In this document: in pieces, positions 17,716 to 24,355 of the stretch
Numbering within the stretch: the first letter of the stretch is position 1
Layout of the letters: every line of letters begins with the position of its first letter
Origin: a candidate division KSB3 bacterium
GTDB taxonomy: Bacteria > Moduliflexota > Moduliflexia > Moduliflexales > Moduliflexaceae
Direction: 5' to 3'
Length of the DNA stretch: 64,000 nt
Assembly: GCA_002748425.1 (NCBI GenBank)
Contig: PDSJ01000021.1
Coordinates: forward strand, 55,467 to 119,466
The notes under the pieces: model-generated
What the model was told of the DNA's origin: nothing
Seen by the model: the letters and a program-made list of their open reading frames with translations, nothing else
The model's database searches: none
Program-made: the position numbers and the translations under genes

Positions 17716-17863
17716 CAGCGAAACTCTCATGATGGGACGATGAGCACTGCAAGCAGCCGAGCGAGATCAGTACAGGTCCAGCGCTCTGGAATGAGTAGTG
17801 CCATAAAGCCGTGCGCGTTCAAACGCAGTGAAGTCCGCATGAGACCTATGAGAATACAGAGGT

Positions 17864-19768
17864 ATGAATCCGAACATTCATGTTCTGCCTGATGAGGTTG
17901 CTAATCATATCGCTGCCGGAGAAGTCATCGAGCGCCCGGCCTCGGCCGTCAAAGAGCTTATTGAGAATTCCATCGATGCCGGAGCGACGCAGATTGATGT
18001 CGAAATCGGGATCGGAGGAAAAGCGTATATTCGCATCAAAGATAACGGGCACGGCATGAGCCGGGACAATGCCCGGCTGGCATTCGAGCGCCATGCCACA
18101 AGCAAAATTTCCTCTACCAGGGATATTTCTGCAATTTCAACTCTCGGTTTCCGCGGAGAAGCTCTTCCCAGTATCGCCTCGGTCTCAAAGCTGAAGCTCT
18201 TGACCCGGTCCAGCGACGAAATCGCGGGAACCCGCATCGAAATTCACGGCGGCCACTGTATCAATATTGTTGACGCCGGTTCCAGCCCCGGCACCTATAT
18301 CGAAGTCAACGATCTCTTTTATAAAACCCCGGCCCGTTTAAAATTTCTCAAATCCCCTGGTACGGAGATGGGCTATATCAACGGGATTATCAGCGATCAG
18401 GCCCTGGCGCATCCTGAGATCGGTTTCAGTGTGAAAAATAACGGGAAAGAGCAGCTTTCACTGCCTGCAGGCAGCAGCCTCGAACAGCGCGTCGCCGGCT
18501 TATTCGGACGGGATATTGTCCGCGAACTGGTCGAGATTCGTGATGTTGCCGGCAGTCTCGAAATTCGCGGGCTTATCGGCCTTCCTTCCTGCAATCGCGC
18601 AAGCCGGACCTATCAAAAAACCATTGTCAACGGCCGCCCGATCAAAGATAAAACGATTATTCACGCCATCCAGCAGGCCTACGATACACTCGTCCCCAAA
18701 CGTCGCCATGCGGTCGTCTTTCTTTTTATCACCCTGCCTCTCCAGCTGGTGGACGTCAATGTCCATCCAGGCAAAACCGAAATTCGCTTTGTCCACTCCC
18801 AGTCGATTCATGAGCTGGTCGTAAAAAGCATCCGTAAAACCCTCAACGCAGCCCTCAACACACGATCACTTCCATCCTTTGGAACAGCCCCTGCGCCGGG
18901 CGACAATCCGGTGTTTACTCCGCAGAATGCTGCGTCCGATGATTCTCCCGCGAACTTCAGTCCGGGACGTCCGGAATCATCACAGAAACGCCTGCCGCTT
19001 ACAGCCCGGACAAATTTTCAGCTCTCGCCCCCCGGAGACGGCAGCAGCAACGCTGTCACAGCAGCGTTTCGCCAGGAAGACACTGAACACTCCCCAACGT
19101 GCTGCAACGTGCAGCATCGGCCTGCAGCCGGTCCCTCACCGGCCTCCGAACAGCATCTGCCTCATCCTGTCACGGACGGCTATGCCCTGTTCGGGCGATT
19201 GAGACCGATCGGTCAGTTCGATGATACCTATATTCTGGCCCAGACGAACGAGGACCTCTATATTATCGACCAGCACGCAGCTCACGAGCGAGTCTACTAC
19301 GAAAAATATAAAGCGCAGTTTCAGACCCAGGATTTTGAAGTTCAGCAACTTTTATTTCCAGTATCTCTCGAACTCTCGCACCGGGAACAGGCAATTCTTG
19401 AAGAACATCTGGACTCCTTACATGAACATGGCTTTGATCTGGAGCCTTTTGGCGGCACCACGTATCTGCTCAAAGCCGTACCAGCCCTTTTAGCGAAATC
19501 CGATTACAAAAAGCTCCTTTACGACATCATCGACCGTTATGAAGCACATAAAAGCAGCACCATCGAGCAAAAGATCGATCAGGTTTTGAAAGTCATGGCC
19601 TGTCATACAGCCATCAGAGCGCATCAGCGCTTACAGGATTCTCAGATTATCGCCCTGTTGAAACAAATGGACGAGCTGGCTCTGCCCTACACCTGTCCAC
19701 ATGGACGCCCGACTGCGATCAAAATCTCTCTCGGAGACCTGGAAAAAAAATTCGGCCGAATTGTCTAA
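17864..19768 (+). CDS. mutL: DNA mismatch repair protein MutL (endonuclease type)
   Basis: 634 residues. The N-terminal GHKL ATPase is complete: IAAGEVIERPASAVKELIENS, DNGHGM, HATSKI and TLGFRGEAL. A Pro/Ser-rich linker (about 330-440) leads to a C-terminal dimerisation domain with all the motifs of latent MutL/PMS2-type endonucleases: DQHAAHERVYYE (matching DQHA-x2-E-x4-E), ACHTAIRA, CPHGRP and terminal FGR. MutL links MutS mismatch recognition to strand incision; with these motifs it nicks DNA itself, so a MutH is not expected. AGAGGT lies directly before the ATG. No mutS is adjacent. Confidence 0.97.
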   Translation: MNPNIHVLPDEVANHIAAGEVIERPASAVKELIENSIDAGATQIDVEIGIGGKAYIRIKDNGHGMSRDNARLAFERHATSKISSTRDISAISTLGFRGEALPSIASVSKLKLLTRSSDEIAGTRIEIHGGHCINIVDAGSSPGTYIEVNDLFYKTPARLKFLKSPGTEMGYINGIISDQALAHPEIGFSVKNNGKEQLSLPAGSSLEQRVAGLFGRDIVRELVEIRDVAGSLEIRGLIGLPSCNRASRTYQKTIVNGRPIKDKTIIHAIQQAYDTLVPKRRHAVVFLFITLPLQLVDVNVHPGKTEIRFVHSQSIHELVVKSIRKTLNAALNTRSLPSFGTAPAPGDNPVFTPQNAASDDSPANFSPGRPESSQKRLPLTARTNFQLSPPGDGSSNAVTAAFRQEDTEHSPTCCNVQHRPAAGPSPASEQHLPHPVTDGYALFGRLRPIGQFDDTYILAQTNEDLYIIDQHAAHERVYYEKYKAQFQTQDFEVQQLLFPVSLELSHREQAILEEHLDSLHEHGFDLEPFGGTTYLLKAVPALLAKSDYKKLLYDIIDRYEAHKSSTIEQKIDQVLKVMACHTAIRAHQRLQDSQIIALLKQMDELALPYTCPHGRPTAIKISLGDLEKKFGRIV

Positions 19769-19787
19769 ACTTTTTTCAATTTTAATG

Positions 19788-19816
19788 TTGACAAATTTCC
19801 GGGGCCTTTGTAGACA
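19788..19816 (+). promoter_or_regulatory. Putative tRNA-Val promoter
   Basis: TTGACA at 19788-19793, a 17-base spacer and TAGACA at 19811-19816 lie 14 bases before the mature tRNA 5' end. The -10 is weak (3/6), but position and spacing fit transcription of the tRNA. Confidence 0.45.
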
Positions 19817-19830
19817 AGCTTGTATTGACT

Positions 19831-19902
19831 GGACGCTTAGATCAGCGGTAGATCGCTGCCTTCACACGGCAGAAGTCACTGGTTCAAATCCAGTAGCGTC
19901 CA
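19831..19902 (+). tRNA. tRNA-Val (anticodon CAC)
   Basis: A 72-nt cloverleaf. The acceptor stem GGACGCT pairs with AGCGTCC; the D arm is GATC-agcggta-GATC; the anticodon arm CTGCC-ttCACac-GGCAG carries anticodon CAC, which reads GUG valine codons; the T arm is ACTGG-ttcaaat-CCAGT. Discriminator A is at 19902 and CCA is not fully encoded (sequence continues ttag). It is a single tRNA between mutL and ruvX, flanked by a promoter candidate and an intrinsic terminator. Confidence 0.95.
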
Positions 19903-19912
19903 TTAGTGCGAT

Positions 19913-19947
19913 GCCCGACGCAGCAATGTGTGTGTCGGGCTTTTTTT
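19913..19947 (+). terminator. Intrinsic terminator after tRNA-Val
   Basis: The stem GCCCGAC (19913-19919) and GTCGGGC (19934-19940), with a 14-base loop, is followed directly by seven T residues (19941-19947). This is a textbook rho-independent terminator 10 bases beyond the tRNA. Confidence 0.9.
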
Positions 19948-19974
19948 ATGCTGTTGACATTTTGGTAAATTTTT

Positions 19975-20397
19975 ATGGGACGAATACTCGGTCTGGACGT
20001 AGGAGACAAAACAATCGGCATGGCTGTCAGCGATGAACTGAAATGGACCGCTCAGGCAGCAGGAAGCATACGCAGAGCAGGAAAGAAGACGGATTTTCCG
20101 GCTATTATCAATTTTGCACAAGAGAATCAGGTCGAAGAGATTGTGATCGGACTGCCGAAAAATATGGACAATAGTCTTGGCGAGCAGGCCAAAAAAGTGC
20201 TCACATTTTCACGACGCCTGCAAGGCCGTCTCGGGGCAGACGTCAAAGTGACCCTTTGGGATGAACGCCTCAGTAGCTCTGCTGCTGAGAAAACTCTTAT
20301 CGCCGCGAATGTCACGCGAAAGAAACGTAAACATGTGATCGATACGATGGCGGCGGTGCTGATTCTGCAAGGCTACCTGGATTCTTTGTCCCCATAA
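19975..20397 (+). CDS. ruvX: RuvX/YqgF pre-16S rRNA nuclease family protein
   Basis: 140 residues, the normal size. RNase H-like fold motifs: ILGLDVGDKTIGMAVSDE with catalytic Asp8, VIGLPKNMDNSLGEQA, the acidic WDERLSS, and the terminal Asp in IDTMAAVLILQGYL. Family members process the 16S rRNA 5' end; an older proposal was Holliday junction resolution. The start is fixed by the conserved GRxLGxDxG beginning; only a weak ribosome site is seen. A TTGACA 21 bases before the ATG is too close to serve as a -35 with a normal leader. Confidence 0.94.
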   Translation: MGRILGLDVGDKTIGMAVSDELKWTAQAAGSIRRAGKKTDFPAIINFAQENQVEEIVIGLPKNMDNSLGEQAKKVLTFSRRLQGRLGADVKVTLWDERLSSSAAEKTLIAANVTRKKRKHVIDTMAAVLILQGYLDSLSP

Positions 20398-20730
20398 AGA
20401 AAATTCTCCTGAGAAATATGCTGCCTTGCAGATTGCAGGTGTTCGCGATCCAGCGATATTCGCGATAACGTGCTTCAGGCAGAGCGCAGGGAGCATCCGT
20501 CGAAACGACATCGATACAGGGCCTCATTCTTGTGCATGTATTGTGTATCTCGGGCCGTTTTCAGGCTTTGTTCCAGTATCATACAGCAATTTTTCTTGTT
20601 TTTTGCCCCTCGAAAAGACATTTTTTTCTTGCATTCTTTTCAGGGCTGATCTAAGGTCTGAATATCCATAAAGTTGTATCCTCTTCCCCAAGATTTGTTA
20701 ACCGCAGAATTCCAGGCGGAGGTATGAGTA
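20398..20730 (+). other. 333-bp intergenic region, no gene recognised
   Basis: It lies between ruvX and the prepilin-like gene. There is no convincing ORF, tRNA or terminator. A TTGCAT-17-TAAGGT pair around 20630-20660 is a weak promoter candidate for the downstream gene. Short GCGAT repeats near 20445-20465 are unremarkable. Confidence 0.35.
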
Positions 20731-22407
20731 ATGATGATGTGTCGTTCCCTGAGATCTCACAACGGCTTTTCTCTTGTGAAGATACTGCTTCTTTTCGTTA
20801 TGTTTGCCCTGGCGATTTTATACTACCTGCCCCACATTAATGGGACGACCCTGACAGTCGTCAACCAGATCGGCGATCGAGTGAAGGGCGTGGTCAATGA
20901 TCTGAAAAGTAAAGTTATACTCATCAAGCATTCCTTTTCAAACAGCCTGGACTCACTACATGTCAAAGTCTCGCGCAAACTTGCCGATCTCCTGGATAAA
21001 CTGAACCTGAAAAAACTCTCTAAGCAGATTAAAGGTGTGCAAGATGCCTGGGAGCGAGACATGTCCACCCTGCTCGAAGCGTCCCGAAGCCGAGGCTTCA
21101 ACGTCTCGGAGATGCAAAAAATGTATGATGAATACAATGCTGGAGAACGAAGCTGGCGTCGTGTGGAATCATTTTACTGGGATGATATGCAGGCCCAAAC
21201 CCAGAAAGCGGTTCAAAAAAGTTTCGAGCATTTTCTGGAACGTCCGATCGGATGCAGCGATTTCAGTCAAGAACTGAAAACGATCTGGGAAATCGGCGAA
21301 CGCTTTAACGAAGGCTCATTTTCAGGCTACACGGAAGCAAAAGCGTTGAGCGACACTCTCTATAATCCTCGTTCAGTGGATTTTGTGACAGAACTTTTTG
21401 AATGGCTGCGCGTCGCAGGCCTCTATGCCTCTCCTCCCGGAGACTGGAGAAACGATTGGTTCATCAGGCAATTAATCACGGCTACCGCGACTGGCGAGAA
21501 CGTGACACCGGATTATCCCGCGACGATCCAGATGATCACATCTCAGGTGGGGAATCATGAGGTGTATAGAATACTCGGAGATATTACCATCGCGGAGATC
21601 TACCTGAACTACAATCTGCTTCATGCTTCAATCCAGTATTATGAAGACGCAATCTCCAGCCTCTCAGCCATTGCGCGGCAAAAAGATGCGCGGCAACCAT
21701 ATTCCAGGTCCACACTCGGAATCCACATGGCCTTGGGATTATTACACGAACGGATGTGTAGTAACAGCGATCTTGCCAGCAAAGAATTCAAGGACGTCAT
21801 TGCGATCGCCAGACGTCTGAACCTGCCCTGCAATCAGTACAACCAAGCGCACTATCATCTTGCAGTTCTCAATTTACAGATCCGCGAACGATCTACGATT
21901 CAGCCACAATTTACGCAAAACAAAGAACCGGTGTCTGTTACGGCGGAAGAACTTTTACAAGAAAAGCCTGCTGCTTCGCCTTCTGAGACAGCAGATGGTG
22001 TCATAACAGGCACAATTGGCGACGGACAGGTCGGTTCACGCGCCATGAGGCCCTCGACAGGAACACCCGACCCCGGGCGGAAAGAACATCCGCTCAGTGG
22101 GGGAACGCCCCCCGGCCCGCTAGTCACGCCGACCCCGTCGGATTATTATGCGCCGGGAGAAATCATACTTGGGACGATCCTGCCCGGGAAAAGTCAGCGG
22201 CGGCGAGAGCGTGATATTCGATTGCGGCCACGGCAAGAACTGGGCGGTTCGCTCAAAATGGAAACGTTCAAGCTGGAGCAGCTTTACGATCTTGGCAGCA
22301 TTCCGGAAGATGCTGTACGGGAATTTGAACTGTACCTGAAATGTCAGAGCCGGGGAGAAGATACCGTGATCGCCCGCTATGTGCTGAGTAAATATTACGG
22401 CAGATAA
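20731..22407 (+). CDS. Large exported/membrane-anchored protein with prepilin-like N-terminus, unknown function
   Basis: 558 residues. The start at 20731 has GGAGGT seven bases upstream. The N-terminus is a short leader with basic residues, then GFSLVKILLLFVMFALAILYY, which resembles a type IV prepilin cleavage site (G|FSL) and hydrophobic stalk; position +5 is Lys instead of the usual Glu. A coiled-coil-like region (about 45-110) and a helical, TPR-like middle (IYLNYNLLHASIQYYEDAI) follow. A Pro/Gly/Thr-rich linker (about 405-480) leads to a short helical C-terminal segment. I do not recognise the family. It may be a pseudopilin-like scaffold or simply a signal-anchored periplasmic protein. 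No other pilus or secretion genes are adjacent. Confidence 0.7.
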   Translation: MMMCRSLRSHNGFSLVKILLLFVMFALAILYYLPHINGTTLTVVNQIGDRVKGVVNDLKSKVILIKHSFSNSLDSLHVKVSRKLADLLDKLNLKKLSKQIKGVQDAWERDMSTLLEASRSRGFNVSEMQKMYDEYNAGERSWRRVESFYWDDMQAQTQKAVQKSFEHFLERPIGCSDFSQELKTIWEIGERFNEGSFSGYTEAKALSDTLYNPRSVDFVTELFEWLRVAGLYASPPGDWRNDWFIRQLITATATGENVTPDYPATIQMITSQVGNHEVYRILGDITIAEIYLNYNLLHASIQYYEDAISSLSAIARQKDARQPYSRSTLGIHMALGLLHERMCSNSDLASKEFKDVIAIARRLNLPCNQYNQAHYHLAVLNLQIRERSTIQPQFTQNKEPVSVTAEELLQEKPAASPSETADGVITGTIGDGQVGSRAMRPSTGTPDPGRKEHPLSGGTPPGPLVTPTPSDYYAPGEIILGTILPGKSQRRRERDIRLRPRQELGGSLKMETFKLEQLYDLGSIPEDAVREFELYLKCQSRGEDTVIARYVLSKYYGR

Positions 22408-22420
22408 GCCCGCCTCACAT

Positions 22421-22453
22421 CAACAGCGACGTGTACGCTGAACGTCGCTGTTG
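22421..22453. terminator. Hairpin between convergent genes, possible bidirectional terminator
   Basis: A perfect 12-bp stem, caacagcgacgt (22421-22432) with acgtcgctgttg (22442-22453), has a 9-base loop and sits between the convergent prepilin-like gene and rlpA. Neither side has a T-tract, so intrinsic termination is not certain; it may only protect 3' ends. Confidence 0.5.
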
Positions 22454-22477
22454 GCGCCTAAAGCGACGTATCAGATG

Positions 22478-23017
22478 TCAATTCAGCACCTCAAGCTTTA
22501 CTTGTTCAACTCCAGCGTCCAACAAATCAATTGTTTGTGCCGCCCGCGCAGAAAGATCGATAATACGCTCCGCTTTGAAGGGACCGCGATCGTTAATCCG
22601 TACAGAAACCTGCTTCCCGTTTGAAAGATTCGTCACACGAAGCTTTGTATCAAAGGGGAGTGTGCGATGTGCAGCCGTATATTGGGTCGGTTCGTAACGC
22701 TCACCGTTGGCGGTCAGGCGACCGTAAAAGCTATTATGGTAATAGCCGGCAACACCGATGACCGCTTTTAAAGGAGAGTCCACCGGGACGGCGGGCAGAT
22801 TTTTGAGAGAGACGCTTGCTTCAGGCTCTTGCAGTACGACCATTTTCTGAGACGGAACGACCGATTGCCTGTGCGTAACGCCCGGCGCCATCTGTTGAAA
22901 GCCTTTGTGCTGCTTGCCTCGAACACAGCTTTTCACAAGCAGTATACAGCACAGCAAAAGCACAATACATGCGATTTGAATTTTCAGCAAACGTCTATAA
23001 ACAGGATTTCTCTTCAC
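22478..23017 (-). CDS. rlpA: RlpA-like septal ring lytic transglycosylase / DPBB protein
   Basis: 179 residues. An N-terminal membrane segment (about 10-28) is followed by a short linker and a double-psi beta-barrel domain with the RlpA signature: GVAGYYHNSFYGRLTANGE, TAAHRTLPFDTKLRVTNLSNGK and VRINDRGPFKAERIIDLS. RlpA proteins cleave naked glycan strands at division septa. The usual C-terminal SPOR domain is absent, so septal targeting through SPOR is not expected. It begins with an ordinary membrane anchor rather than a clear lipobox, although a Cys (KSCVRG) follows the segment. It is convergent with the upstream plus-strand gene. Confidence 0.9.
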   Translation of the reverse strand: MKRNPVYRRLLKIQIACIVLLLCCILLVKSCVRGKQHKGFQQMAPGVTHRQSVVPSQKMVVLQEPEASVSLKNLPAVPVDSPLKAVIGVAGYYHNSFYGRLTANGERYEPTQYTAAHRTLPFDTKLRVTNLSNGKQVSVRINDRGPFKAERIIDLSARAAQTIDLLDAGVEQVKLEVLN

Positions 23018-23228
23018 CCTGAGGCCCCGTATTCTGAAAGATCGTGCTTAAATATGAATGCGTCCTTGAATACACATTTCATGAAAAACGTATTTTTGCC
23101 AGCAGTGCGGAAAAAGTCAAGAGAAAATCGGCTGGGGCATCTATGAGAATCTGCAACGGCTTTTCACGTTCCGTGTGTCTGGCAGATGATCTGTTTACAC
23201 GACGTATATGAAAACCGGGGATGATATT

Positions 23229-24314
23229 ATGGCCGAAAAGATCTTTCCCTGTAGGCAATGCGGGGCATCAGTACGCTACAAGGCTGGCACGAATTCTTTG
23301 CTTTGTCCCTATTGTGGAACGGAAAATGAGATTAGCGTCGATCGTTCGATTGCCATTGAAGAACAGGACTTTCACGAGTATCTTCGACATGCTGCGTCAA
23401 ACGCAGACACTGTCGATCATATTGTCGTTACGTGTCAGTCATGCGGAGCCGAAACGACGTTTGATGATAATATTGTCGCCTCAGCCTGCCCTTTTTGCGG
23501 CACTGACATTGTTGCTCAACAGCATTCTGTGAAAAAGCTGAAGCCGCAATCGTTATTGCCGTTTCAAATCGATAAGGAAACGTCGGCCGCACAGTTCAAG
23601 CACTGGTTGGCATCACGATGGTTCATACCTGATAAGGTCAAAAGATTCGCCCGCAGAGGAGGGGTGAAAGGAATCTACTCTCCCTATTGGACCTATGATG
23701 CTGTAACAACGACCGATTACACGGGAGAGCGCGGCGAATATTATTATGTCACCGAACGCTACACTGCCATGGAATCCGGAAGAAATGTGACCAAAGAGCG
23801 CGTTGTCAGAAAAACCAGGTGGCATCCGGCTCGTGGAACCGTTCGAAACGTGTTTAATGATGTAATCGTCGCAGGGAGTGAAAATATTCCCAAAAAATTA
23901 AGTGATCGGCTCGTTCCCTGGGATCTTGAAAATCTGGTACCCTATACCGAAGAATACCTGAGCGGCTTCCTCGTGGAAAGCTACACCATCAATGTCGAAC
24001 ACGGCTTTGAAGACGCCAGGAACAAAATGGAACCAACTATTCTGGCGACCATTTACGAAGATATTGGCGGTGATGAGCAACGAATCACGCGGCTGAATAC
24101 GCAGTATGCTGACGTCACCTTTAAACACCTTCTGCTGCCGGTCTGGTTCGGAGCCTATCGCTTTCGAGAAAAAGTCTTCCAATACATTGTGAATGCCCGA
24201 ACCGGCGAGGTACAAGGTGAACGCCCGTGGTCATGGGTAAAAATTACACTCGCAGCGCTCGCCGGACTGCTTATTGCAGGCGGAATCTACATCTTGCAGC
24301 ACACTGTACACTGA
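23229..24314 (+). CDS. Double zinc-ribbon, C-terminally membrane-anchored protein
   Basis: 361 residues from the ATG at 23229 (MAEKIFPCRQCG), preceded by GGGGATG; the upstream ATG at 23208 lacks a ribosome site. Two CxxC...CxxC zinc ribbons occupy residues about 8-35 and 70-95 (CRQCG/CPYCG and CQSCG/CPFCG). A beta-rich middle domain (IYSPYWTYDAVTTTDYTGERG, about 110-330) follows, and a single C-terminal membrane helix (VKITLAALAGLLIAGGIYI) ends the protein. Homologues are often mislabelled as primosomal protein N' because of the zinc ribbons; no helicase motif is present here. Function unknown; the architecture suggests a tail-anchored membrane protein with a cytoplasmic zinc module. Confidence 0.8.
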   Translation: MAEKIFPCRQCGASVRYKAGTNSLLCPYCGTENEISVDRSIAIEEQDFHEYLRHAASNADTVDHIVVTCQSCGAETTFDDNIVASACPFCGTDIVAQQHSVKKLKPQSLLPFQIDKETSAAQFKHWLASRWFIPDKVKRFARRGGVKGIYSPYWTYDAVTTTDYTGERGEYYYVTERYTAMESGRNVTKERVVRKTRWHPARGTVRNVFNDVIVAGSENIPKKLSDRLVPWDLENLVPYTEEYLSGFLVESYTINVEHGFEDARNKMEPTILATIYEDIGGDEQRITRLNTQYADVTFKHLLLPVWFGAYRFREKVFQYIVNARTGEVQGERPWSWVKITLAALAGLLIAGGIYILQHTVH

Positions 24315-24355
24315 TAAAGCATCATAGCGTATCTCACAGGCGAACAGACACATTT

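Noticed and set aside
19831-19902. tRNA-Val as an attachment site for an integrated element
   Set aside because: No repeated tRNA 3' end, integrase or foreign gene block follows; housekeeping genes continue on both sides.
19953-19982. TTGACA as ruvX promoter
   Set aside because: Only 15 bases separate it from the ATG, so a -10 would fall inside the coding region; no -10 is seen there.
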